From an uncultured bacterium (GTDB taxonomy: Bacteria; Verrucomicrobiota; Verrucomicrobiia; Verrucomicrobiales; Akkermansiaceae), in contig CAMACY010000012.1 of the NCBI GenBank assembly GCA_945831585.1, positions 1 through 36,624 of the forward strand: 36,624 nt of DNA. The letters are read 5' to 3'. The position numbers and the translations under genes were made by a program. The notes below the pieces were generated by a model. The model ran no database searches. It saw nothing but the letters and a program-made list of their open reading frames with translations, and was not told where the DNA came from. Numbering within the stretch: position 1 is the stretch's first letter; every line of letters begins with the position of its first letter. This document shows, piece after piece, positions 1-7,180 of this stretch.

Positions 1-2
1 TG

Positions 3-839
3 GCTTGTAGAATCTGCGAGAAATTATACATGCATCAAGAGTTGTTCCCGCCGGATATTCCATGGTATTCCTACATTGATTTTACAGCTATTTTCATCAA
101 CGATTGGCGTTTTGCGGGTGTGCACCACCCTGTCAATGTTCCGCTTTGGTTCATGAGAGATTTGATTTTTCTGTTCCTCCTTTCCCCGCTGCTGAACCGC
201 TGTTCTCATTGGCTTTTTCCGGTAATTCTACTGCTTTCCTTATCACCGCAATTGGGAGATTTGTTCAGTCATCGACAACATACGGCAGTTCTTTCGCCGT
301 ATTCCATCGCTTTCTTTTTGGTTGGCTGTTGGCTGAGACGCATGGATAAGGGCTTCCAACACAATCTCCTCACCTACTGTAATGGTTGGTTTTTGTTGAC
401 ATACCCGTTGCTTTGGTATGTGCTGTATCGTTGGGGAAAACTCCTCCCCGCGTATAGTTTTGTGTACCAACTCTATGTCTATTGGATGCTTTACCAGCTC
501 GCCCGCTGGATTGAGATCCATGTTCCCCACGCGAGTCGTGTGGCTCTGACGCTCGCTCCTGTGACCTTTCTCACCTTTGCCACTCATTTTATGGCATGGG
601 TGGCCATTGCACATCTGGTGCACCCGAGCCAATTCTCTGGCTGGTTGTTGCTGCTGCCCATTCTCTGGTTCGGGGTGCTCGCTCTATTCTTTTTTGCTAT
701 GAAACGCTGGGCTCGCCCGCTCTTGCATCTCGTAGCGCACTACAAGCTCCGAGCTGATGATTTTCCCCCATCGCAACAGCAAGCATTTGAGACACCTGAT
801 GCGGTGTCATCTGCAACCGGCAGCGTGGCGAATCCGTAA
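3..839 (+). CDS. Acyltransferase 3 family membrane protein, 5' end cut by window
   Basis: The reading frame is open from base 3 without a stop, so the gene begins outside the window; the first in-frame ATG is at 30. The 269 residues after that ATG hold many hydrophobic segments and the motif PLWFMRDLIFLF, which resembles the HxWF-R-L-(I/V) pattern of the acyltransferase-3 family (OatA, WecH and NodX relatives). Members of this family O-acylate surface polysaccharides or peptidoglycan at the inner membrane and usually have 330-380 residues, so about 70-100 N-terminal residues, including the family's usual catalytic His, should lie upstream. The C-terminal tail after about residue 240 is polar. 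Base composition is more AT-rich than in the following genes, which may indicate transfer. The family call is fairly safe; the substrate is unknown. Confidence 0.8.
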   Translation, partial: ACRICEKLYMHQELFPPDIPWYSYIDFTAIFINDWRFAGVHHPVNVPLWFMRDLIFLFLLSPLLNRCSHWLFPVILLLSLSPQLGDLFSHRQHTAVLSPYSIAFFLVGCWLRRMDKGFQHNLLTYCNGWFLLTYPLLWYVLYRWGKLLPAYSFVYQLYVYWMLYQLARWIEIHVPHASRVALTLAPVTFLTFATHFMAWVAIAHLVHPSQFSGWLLLLPILWFGVLALFFFAMKRWARPLLHLVAHYKLRADDFPPSQQQAFETPDAVSSATGSVANP

Positions 840-1015
840 ATGGCGGCGCTAGGTTTGTGACGGACAGCTTGCCGTCCGCAAGGGTGTCAAGCTACTGCGA
901 GCCGCGGCATTGGCGCGACAGTGTGCTGCCCGGGGGCGGGCTTGGGCGTAGGCAGCGGATGAGCACCCTGAACCAAAGGTATGTGGGCGCAGGTGCGCGA
1001 TGACGGCAAAAGGGG

Positions 1016-1044
1016 TTGCCAAAGAGGGCGGGGCGTTTTAGAAT
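1016..1044 (+). promoter_or_regulatory. Sigma70-type promoter for the deacetylase gene
   Basis: TTGCCA (1016-1021) is separated by 17 bp from TAGAAT (1039-1044). It is followed by a purine-rich Shine-Dalgarno stretch GGAGGGGG (1061-1068) just before the ATG at 1070. This is one of the few starts in the window with a clear ribosome binding site, in contrast to the leaderless-looking promoters elsewhere. Confidence 0.6.
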
Positions 1045-1069
1045 GGCTCGCATTTTCTGTGGAGGGGGT

Positions 1070-2221
1070 ATGCTTAAATTTCATTCTTGGTTTCTGAGTG
1101 TCGCGTTTTTCTTGTGTGCCTGTGCGCCCGAGCCGACCGTTCAGCCTGTGGTGAGCTCGTCGGTGGTGCCTGTGGCGCAGCCGGAGCCGGGGGTGGCGCA
1201 GGCACCGCCGACGGTGCGTCCGAGCGCGCCGCCCGCTGCACCTGTTGCGGAACCGATGCCCGAGCCTGAGAGGGTGCTCCCGATGGAGATGTCTCCCGAG
1301 CCGGTCGGCGAGACGGTGCCCGAGCCGTCCGTACGCCCGACTTCTGACGAGACGGCCGTGCCGCTGCCCGTGCCGCTGCCCGCGCCGATGCCGGGCGAGC
1401 CGCCGGTGGGACTGCGCGTGGCGCGGGTGCCCGTGTCGGGTATGTATGTGGCGCTGACCTTTGACGATGGTCCCAGCCCGGCGACAACGCCGCAGGCGCT
1501 GGAGATTCTGCGTCGCAACGGCGCGCACGGTACCTTCTTTGTCACGGGGGCGAATGCCTCGCGCCATCAGGCGCTGCTGGCGCGCATGGCGGCCGAGGGG
1601 CACGAAATCGGGGTGCACAGCTGGACCCATGCGCAGCTGACGCGTTGCAGCGCTGCCAAGGTTGACCATGAGATTGCCGACACGGCGGAGGTGATTTGCC
1701 GTGCAACGGGGCAGGCGCCCAAGCTCATGCGCCCGCCCTACGGGGCGACCAATGCGGCGCTCAATAAGCGCATGATGGCGGACTATGGCCTGCGGACGAT
1801 TTTGTGGGATGTCGATACGCTCGACTGGCGCCACCCCGGGGTGCAACGCGTGATTGATACGGCGGTGGGCAAGGCTCGCCCCGGTTCGATTATCTTGGTG
1901 CATGATATTCACGCGTCTACCATTGCGGCGCTGGAGGGTATCGTGCAGGGCTTGCAGGCGCGTGGCTTTAAGCTGGTGACGGTGTCGCAGCTCATTGCGC
2001 TGAGCCGCAGCGGTGCGGAACCGCCGGCGACGAGTCCCGCTGCGCTGCCCGCAGCAGAGCCTGCGGCGCCGGAGCAGCTGTTGCCCCCGGCGGAGTCAAG
2101 CGGCGCGGCCAGTATTGGAGCCCCGCCTGCGGTCGCTGCACCGACGGGGGTGGGCGAGGCGGAGCTGACGGGCGCTGCGGAGGGCGGCGCGGGCATTCGC
2201 GGGGAACAGAAGGCGGACTAA
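1070..2221 (+). CDS. Lipoprotein polysaccharide deacetylase (NodB domain)
   Basis: This 383-residue protein starts at the ATG at 1070, chosen over the upstream in-frame ATGs because it follows GGAGGGGG and opens a lipoprotein signal peptide (MLKFHSWFLSVAFFLCAC, lipobox LCAC). A Pro/Ala/Val/Glu-rich linker of about 100 residues follows. The NodB homology domain shows all five motifs: TFDDGP near residue 130, HSWTH near 183, RPPYG near 221, DVDTLDW near 250 and LVHDIH near 277. These supply the Asp-His-His metal site and the catalytic Asp and His. Such enzymes remove acetyl groups from N-acetylhexosamines; peptidoglycan is the likely substrate for a lipoprotein on the periplasmic face, but this is inference. 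The last 60 residues are Ala/Pro/Glu-rich low complexity. The gene has its own promoter and lies 9 bp before cobA-hemD. Confidence 0.88.
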   Translation: MLKFHSWFLSVAFFLCACAPEPTVQPVVSSSVVPVAQPEPGVAQAPPTVRPSAPPAAPVAEPMPEPERVLPMEMSPEPVGETVPEPSVRPTSDETAVPLPVPLPAPMPGEPPVGLRVARVPVSGMYVALTFDDGPSPATTPQALEILRRNGAHGTFFVTGANASRHQALLARMAAEGHEIGVHSWTHAQLTRCSAAKVDHEIADTAEVICRATGQAPKLMRPPYGATNAALNKRMMADYGLRTILWDVDTLDWRHPGVQRVIDTAVGKARPGSIILVHDIHASTIAALEGIVQGLQARGFKLVTVSQLIALSRSGAEPPATSPAALPAAEPAAPEQLLPPAESSGAASIGAPPAVAAPTGVGEAELTGAAEGGAGIRGEQKAD

Positions 2222-2230
2222 AGCAGGATC

Positions 2231-3775
2231 ATGGAGACAACAAGAAACACGAAGACGGCGGGAACGGTGTATCTGGTGGGTGCGGGGCCCGGCGATCCCG
2301 GCTTGATGACCCTGCGCGGGCGCGAGCTGATTGAGCGCGCGGATTGCTTGGTCTACGATGCGCTGGGGGCTCCTGCGATGCTCGGTTGGGCCAAACCGGG
2401 CTGTGAGAAGATTGATGTGGGCAAGCGCAGTGGCAAGCATGCCCTGCCGCAGGAGGATATCAACCGCCTACTGGTTACCTGTGCCGGGCGCTACGCCTGC
2501 ACGGTGCGGCTGAAGGGCGGCGATCCCTATGTGTTCGGGCGCGGCGGGGAAGAGGCACTGGCCTTGCAGGAGGCCGGGGTGGCGTTCGAGGTGGTTCCGG
2601 GGGTGACCTCGGCCATCGCGGGGCTGGCGGCAGCCGGGATTCCGGTGACGCAGCGCGGGCTGTGCACGCAGTTTACCGTGTTTACGGGGCATGAGGATGC
2701 CCGCAAAAGCGCCTCGACCCTCGATATTGCGGGCATTGCGGCGGCGCAGGGCACCAAGGTGATGCTCATGGGGATGAGCCGCTTGCGCGAGACGCTCGCG
2801 GCGCTGATGGCGGCGGGGCAGTCGGGCTCCGTGCCGGCGGCGGCCGTGCAGTGGGGCGCGACGGGGCGGCAGCGCAGCGTGCTCTCCACCGTGGCGGGTT
2901 TGGCCGATGCGGTGGAGCAGGCCGGGCTGGGTTCCCCCGCCGTGGTGGTCATCGGCGAGGTGGTGCGATTGGCTCCCCGCTTGGATTGGCGCTCGCGACT
3001 GCCCTTGGCGGGGCGGCGCATCGTGGTGACGCGCACGCGGGAGCAGGCGGGCGCCCTCTCGGCGCAGCTGGCGCAGCTTGGGGCAGATGTTATGGAGCTG
3101 CCGACCATCCGCATTGCCGATCCCTCGAACCGTCGCGACTTTGCTGAGGCCGTGGTGGATGCACCGCACTATGATTGGCTGATTTTCAGCAGCCCCAACG
3201 GGGTCAAACGCTTTTTCCGCGCCTTCTTTGCGGTGTTCGAGGATATTCGCGAGCTGGGTGGGGCGCGTTTGGCCGCCATCGGCGCGGGGACGGCTGCCGA
3301 GCTGCGCGCGGTGGGGCTCATGGTGGATGTCATGCCGAAAAAGGCGGTGGCCGAGGAGCTGATTGCCGAGTTTGACCGCAAGGCCGATGAGTTTGGCGGG
3401 CTGGCTCACAGCACGATGCTTTGGGTGCACAGCGAGCAGGGGCGCCGCGTCATCTACGACGAGCTGATGAAGCGGCAGGCCATTGTCGATGAATGCGTGG
3501 CGTACAACACTGTCCCCGAGACCGAGGATGTGAACGGGACACGAGCCCGCTTGCAGAGCGAGGGCGCCGATGTCATCACCTTCACCTCCTCCAGCACGGT
3601 ACACCATTTCATGGCGCTGGGGATTCCCCTGCCGGCGGGCTGCCGCATCGCCAGTATCGGCCCCGTGACCAGCGCCACCCTAGCTGAGTATGGCCTCAAA
3701 CCCGATGTCGAATCGGCCGACCACAGCATCCCCGGGCTGGTGCAGGCTGTTTCCCGAATGGTTGCACAAGGATGA
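2231..3775 (+). CDS. cobA-hemD: Uroporphyrinogen-III C-methyltransferase / uroporphyrinogen-III synthase fusion
   Basis: This 514-residue protein has two domains. Residues about 10-255 are a SAM-dependent uroporphyrinogen-III methyltransferase (CobA/SumT), with GAGPGDPG at 17-24, GGDPYVFGRGGEEA, and VPGVTSAIAGLAAAGIPVT. Residues about 258-514 are uroporphyrinogen-III synthase (HemD), beginning at LAGRRIVVTRTREQAGALS and containing FSSPNGV. The HemD half cyclises hydroxymethylbilane to uroporphyrinogen III and the CobA half converts it to precorrin-2, committing it to siroheme or cobalamin. Such fusions are known in several phyla. The ATG at 2231 has a weak AGGA 2 bp upstream. The stop overlaps the hemA start (ATGA, 3772-3775), so the two are translationally coupled. 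Confidence 0.93.
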   Translation: METTRNTKTAGTVYLVGAGPGDPGLMTLRGRELIERADCLVYDALGAPAMLGWAKPGCEKIDVGKRSGKHALPQEDINRLLVTCAGRYACTVRLKGGDPYVFGRGGEEALALQEAGVAFEVVPGVTSAIAGLAAAGIPVTQRGLCTQFTVFTGHEDARKSASTLDIAGIAAAQGTKVMLMGMSRLRETLAALMAAGQSGSVPAAAVQWGATGRQRSVLSTVAGLADAVEQAGLGSPAVVVIGEVVRLAPRLDWRSRLPLAGRRIVVTRTREQAGALSAQLAQLGADVMELPTIRIADPSNRRDFAEAVVDAPHYDWLIFSSPNGVKRFFRAFFAVFEDIRELGGARLAAIGAGTAAELRAVGLMVDVMPKKAVAEELIAEFDRKADEFGGLAHSTMLWVHSEQGRRVIYDELMKRQAIVDECVAYNTVPETEDVNGTRARLQSEGADVITFTSSSTVHHFMALGIPLPAGCRIASIGPVTSATLAEYGLKPDVESADHSIPGLVQAVSRMVAQG

Positions 3776-4851
3776 GCCTATTTCCCGCAGAGCCCCTGCA
3801 CTTGCTGTGTATGGGGGTGAACTATCGCACGACGGCGGTGGCGGAGCGCGAGCGCTTTTCCGTGTCGGCCTCGCAGCTGCCGGGCGCGCTGGCCGAGCTG
3901 AAAGCCGTCCCCGGGGTGGAAGAGTGTGTGCTGCTCTCCACCTGCAATCGCGTGGAGCTCTATTGCTGGACCGCCGACCCGGGGAGAACGGCCGAGACAT
4001 TGTCGCAGGATTTCCTGCGGCGGCGCTCCGCATCGGGGCTGTTGTGCGCGGCGTTTGAACGGCGCGAGGATGCGGCGGCGCTGGCGCATTTGGCGCGCGT
4101 GGCAGCGGGGCTGGATTCGCTCGTGCTGGGCGAAACGGAGATTTTCGGCCAGCTCAAGACGGCGTATGCCACCGCCTTGAATGCCGGCGTAACCGCGCGC
4201 AACGCCAACCGCAGCTTCCAAAAGATTTTCAGCATTGGGAAAAAGGTGCGCAGCAATACGCGCATCACCAGCGGCCCCACCTCGGTGGGCGCAGCGGCGG
4301 TGCAGATGGCGCAGGATATGCTGGGCTCGCTGCAGGGGCGCAATATCCTCGTCGTGGGTGCGGGCGAGGTGGCGCGCACCACCGCGCAGAGCCTGCATTC
4401 GCGCGGGGCAGAGAGCATCTTTGTGGCCAACCGCTCCTACGACCGCGCGCAGGCCTTGGCGGAGGAGGTCGGGGGGCGGGTCATTCGCTTTGCCGAGTGG
4501 GTGCCGTATTTGGAGCACATCGACATCGTGATTGTTTCCACGGCCTCGCCGGTCTATGTGGTTTCGCCGCCGGTGCTGGAGCGCGTGCAGCGCGTGCGGC
4601 AGCGCCCGCTCTTCCTCATCGACCTCTCCGTCCCGCGCAATGTGGACCCGGCTTGTGCCGGGGTGGAGCAGGTGAGTGTGTACAATATGGATGCGATGGA
4701 GGCTGCTACCGAGGCAACGCGCATAGCGCGGCGCGCGGCCTGCGGTCTGGCGGAGCAGATGATTGCCGACTGGGTGAGCACCGAGGGCGCGGAGCTTCTC
4801 CCCGCCGTTTGTGCGCCGGCGGAGCTGCAGGTTCATCCGGCCATTCTCTGA
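3772..4851 (+). CDS. hemA: Glutamyl-tRNA reductase with shortened C-terminus
   Basis: This enzyme reduces glutamyl-tRNA(Glu) to glutamate-1-semialdehyde with NADPH, the first committed step of C5-pathway tetrapyrrole synthesis. Visible motifs are GVNYRTTAVAERERFS, the catalytic STCNR (Cys about residue 58), LVLGETEIFGQLK, GPTSVGAAAV, the nucleotide-binding NILVVGAGEVARTTA near residue 191, and LIDLSVPRNVDP near 280. The protein has 359 residues; the E. coli enzyme has about 418. Only about 70 residues follow the VPRNVDP motif, so roughly half of the helical C-terminal dimerisation domain is missing. I looked in the other two frames past the stop and saw no continuation, so this looks like a natural short form and not a frameshift. 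It is coupled to cobA-hemD by the ATGA overlap. Confidence 0.95.
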   Translation: MSLFPAEPLHLLCMGVNYRTTAVAERERFSVSASQLPGALAELKAVPGVEECVLLSTCNRVELYCWTADPGRTAETLSQDFLRRRSASGLLCAAFERREDAAALAHLARVAAGLDSLVLGETEIFGQLKTAYATALNAGVTARNANRSFQKIFSIGKKVRSNTRITSGPTSVGAAAVQMAQDMLGSLQGRNILVVGAGEVARTTAQSLHSRGAESIFVANRSYDRAQALAEEVGGRVIRFAEWVPYLEHIDIVIVSTASPVYVVSPPVLERVQRVRQRPLFLIDLSVPRNVDPACAGVEQVSVYNMDAMEAATEATRIARRAACGLAEQMIADWVSTEGAELLPAVCAPAELQVHPAIL

Positions 4852-4876
4852 GGCGCGCCACAAAAAACAATCTTTT

Positions 4877-4906
4877 TTGAACGGAAACCGTTACTTCGTG
4901 TCTACA
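4877..4906 (+). promoter_or_regulatory. Promoter with an inverted repeat in the spacer
   Basis: TTGAAC (4877-4882), an 18-bp spacer and TCTACA (4901-4906) make a moderate sigma70-type promoter. A perfect inverted repeat AACGG-AAA-CCGTT (about 4880-4892) begins in the -35 box and runs into the spacer, where a repressor could bind. The start codon at 4916 lies 9 nt after the -10 box. Confidence 0.4.
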
Positions 4907-4915
4907 CCTGCGGAG

Positions 4916-5545
4916 ATGAGCTCCCGATTCATGCGTACAATGAGCGAACAGAGTGATGGTGGTGCTCGGCTGAAGAGCCGGGCAGAGCAAGCGACTGCCG
5001 CTGATGCGGAGACACGCTTGGTCGCGGTTTTGGCGAGCCTGCGGGTGTCGCAGACCCCCGAGGCCGGTTTTGAGGAGCGTTTTCTCTATGATTTTCACGA
5101 GCGTATCGCCCGAGAGGCTGTCTGCTGCCCCGCTCGCCACCGGCTTTTCGAGCACCTGCTGCAGATGCTGGAGAATTTCGGCAGGCGGCGTTTGGCCTAC
5201 GGCGCATCTACCTTGGGTGTTGGTGTGCTGGCGGTGGGGGGATACATGGCGATCCCGGAGCAGGAGACATCCGTCACGAGTTCGGCGGTGATGAGTCGTT
5301 TCGACAGCGGTATCGCGGCGATGTCTCCCGCACTGTCTCGCGATTTGGAGGGCTGTATCAACATCCGTGTTGAAACCCAAGCCGACCCCTTGGACAAGGA
5401 GGCCGTTTTGGTGGTGCGCGAGCCGCGCCTTCCGGTGATGTACAATGCCTACACCAGCAGCATGCCCCGTCCGGTACAATCTTGGGATTCATGGGGGGGG
5501 GCTCCGGCGGTGGAGTCGGCAGCTGTCTTGCCGTTCTCGTTCTGA
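4916..5545 (+). CDS. Hypothetical single-pass membrane protein, anti-sigma-like topology
   Basis: This 209-residue protein is not recognised. Its N-terminal half is soluble and charged (about 95 residues), with a helical stretch around FEERFLYDFHERIAREAV. One hydrophobic segment follows, roughly GASTLGVGVLAVGGYMAI near residue 107. The C-terminal part is probably periplasmic and ends in a Ser/Trp/Gly-rich tail. This cytoplasmic-helix, single-TM, periplasmic-tail layout resembles anti-sigma factors, but no zinc-binding HxxxCxxC motif and no adjacent sigma gene is present, so the role is open. The frame extends back to 4811 inside hemA; 4916 is preferred because the promoter -10 box ends 9 nt before it. 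ATGs at 4931 and 4940 are alternatives. Confidence 0.6.
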   Translation: MSSRFMRTMSEQSDGGARLKSRAEQATAADAETRLVAVLASLRVSQTPEAGFEERFLYDFHERIAREAVCCPARHRLFEHLLQMLENFGRRRLAYGASTLGVGVLAVGGYMAIPEQETSVTSSAVMSRFDSGIAAMSPALSRDLEGCINIRVETQADPLDKEAVLVVREPRLPVMYNAYTSSMPRPVQSWDSWGGAPAVESAAVLPFSF

Positions 5546-5603
5546 GCGGGTACGGTCTTTTACCCGGTGTGCCAAAAAGCGGCGTGCTGCGCGGATTCTT
5601 GGC

Positions 5604-5632
5604 TTGCCAAGGAGTTTGTTCTTTGCTATACA
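5604..5632 (+). promoter_or_regulatory. Strong sigma70-type promoter abutting the 5643 start
   Basis: TTGCCA (5604-5609), a 17-bp spacer and TATACA (5627-5632). The ATG at 5643 follows after only 10 nt (CAAAGAGCCGAA region) without a Shine-Dalgarno sequence. The transcript should have a leader of about 3-5 nt. Confidence 0.6.
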
Positions 5633-5642
5633 AAGAGCCGAA

Positions 5643-7160
5643 ATGGAGAAAGAGTGTGCTCAGTGCCATCGATTGTTTCATGCGGTTCAGGAAAAGGCAG
5701 AATTGTGTCCCGATTGCTTAAGAACACAGTTCTCGGTGGCGAGTACTCTTCCCGAGGCGGAGCGCGCGGTGCTGCAGTCGGCGCGGCGCGCGGCTGAGAA
5801 GCGCCAGGAGCAGCGCGCGCGGCGCATGCAGGAGAACTACGCCGCAGGAAGCCTGTTCCGTTTTACGGGCAAGCTGCGTTTCGCGGAGGGCTTGGGCTTG
5901 TATTTGGTCGTCTTGCTCTTTTTTGTGCTCAGCTCCGGAGACGAGGCAGAGGCGCAGTTAGGCTTTATGGATGGTTTCGGGCAGCGGGTGCTCTCGCTGT
6001 TGTTCTGTGGGGTGGCGGCTGTGTTGGTGGCGAGTGCCTCGGCGCGCTTCCGGCATTACCTCTTGCCCTTGGCGGTGTTGATGGTGAGCAGCGCGTGGTT
6101 TTTGCCCGAGTGGGCTTCGTCGGAATCGCCGACAAAGCCGAAATCCCCTGCCCCGGAGACCGCCGTGGAGCATGCGGCGTCCGACAACAAGATGAGCCCT
6201 GCGGCGAGACTGATGACGGAGGCCGATTTGGAGGTGTTTCGGCAACTCGATAGTAGCTCCGAGCAGTGCACGCACTATGCCATCTATATGACGCGACAGG
6301 ACGCCCGCACGCGCGATCTGATGCGCGAGGCGCTGAGCCGTCTGCTCGGAGCCGAGTTCACGCGTGCGTACACGCGCGGCGAGGGGTCATTGTACGTGGT
6401 GACCAATGTGCCGGGGAAGCGCCGTAATATATCGGACGTGTTGTCCCGCTTCGGACGTTTGGTGTACGAGGCGCCTCGGGAGGGAATCTACGAGCTGCGC
6501 TTCGATGCTGAGAAGACGAATATGGTGAGCAAATTCCAGGCGGATGCGCTCATGACCTCGTCTCACTCTTCGTTTGTGGCGGCGAATATGGCAGAACTCA
6601 CCTGCCTCGACCCCATGCGGATTCGCTCGGCTGCCAAGAGGCTGACGCAGGCGCAGGTGCAGACCTTGCGTCGCGAGGTTCGCAATACACTTTTGCAGGT
6701 GATCGCTGATCCTTGGGAGGGGGATTGGGATACCTACGGTGCGTTGGTTGAGGCGCTGGCGACCTATGCCTTGGAAGGCGATGCCCCCAGCGTCTCCGCC
6801 TGCTTATCGTTCTTCCGCTCCGGCTTGGAGAAAAAGCACCCGATTCCGTCGGTTGTGGTCGGATATCTGGTTCGCGAGGTGCCGCAAGAGGTGCTCGACC
6901 CGATTGTTGAACAATGGTATGCGGATCCGATCGCGTGGGGGGAGAGCATGAACCAACTGGGCAGGGCGGTTCAGCCGAAACTGGTGGCGCAATTGCAGCG
7001 CTCGGAGAGCTTGCGGCAGGTCAACAGCATCATCAGGTACCTGCGGGATCATGGGGATGCGCAGGCAATCCCGGCTATTCAGCCCTTTACTCAGAACTCG
7101 GACTCCCTCATTTCACACGCGGCTCAGGAAGCCGTCAAAGCCTTAGAACAACGCCGTTAA
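5643..7160 (+). CDS. Zinc-ribbon membrane protein with HEAT-like C-terminal repeats
   Basis: This 505-residue protein has no recognised family. The ATG at 5643 is chosen from the promoter position and because it opens a compact zinc ribbon: CAQC at residues 5-8 and CPDC about 15 residues later. A basic/coiled stretch follows (ERAVLQSARRAAEKRQEQRA). Three hydrophobic segments come next: GLGLYLVVLLFFVLSS, RVLSLLFCGVAAVLVASA and YLLPLAVLMVSSAWFL. The rest is a large soluble domain. Its end (ALVEALATYALEGDAPSVSA and later DAQAIPAIQPF...SHAAQEAVKALEQ) looks like HEAT/PBS-lyase helical repeats. Zinc ribbon plus TM plus helical repeats suggests a membrane scaffold or sensor; this is inference. It probably heads an operon with the next two genes (20-bp and 38-bp gaps). 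Confidence 0.7.
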   Translation: MEKECAQCHRLFHAVQEKAELCPDCLRTQFSVASTLPEAERAVLQSARRAAEKRQEQRARRMQENYAAGSLFRFTGKLRFAEGLGLYLVVLLFFVLSSGDEAEAQLGFMDGFGQRVLSLLFCGVAAVLVASASARFRHYLLPLAVLMVSSAWFLPEWASSESPTKPKSPAPETAVEHAASDNKMSPAARLMTEADLEVFRQLDSSSEQCTHYAIYMTRQDARTRDLMREALSRLLGAEFTRAYTRGEGSLYVVTNVPGKRRNISDVLSRFGRLVYEAPREGIYELRFDAEKTNMVSKFQADALMTSSHSSFVAANMAELTCLDPMRIRSAAKRLTQAQVQTLRREVRNTLLQVIADPWEGDWDTYGALVEALATYALEGDAPSVSACLSFFRSGLEKKHPIPSVVVGYLVREVPQEVLDPIVEQWYADPIAWGESMNQLGRAVQPKLVAQLQRSESLRQVNSIIRYLRDHGDAQAIPAIQPFTQNSDSLISHAAQEAVKALEQRR

Positions 7161-7180
7161 CAACCTTTACCTTTCCTCCC

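Noticed and set aside
859-876. Small hairpin CGGAC...GTCCG after the acyltransferase gene
   Set aside because: The arms are 5 bp with no U-tract; this can occur by chance in GC-rich DNA.
887-1912. 341-codon open frame on the minus strand
   Set aside because: It lies antisense over the deacetylase gene, has an Arg/His-rich composition typical of a GC-rich shadow frame, and shows no motif.
4852-4915. Possible frameshifted remainder of HemA downstream of its stop
   Set aside because: All three frames after the stop lack any resemblance to the HemA C-terminal helices, and a new promoter starts within 30 bp.
5547-5566. Inverted repeat CGGGTA...TACCCG after the gene ending at 5545, considered as an intrinsic terminator
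   Set aside because: No T-run follows on either strand and the stem is only 6 bp.
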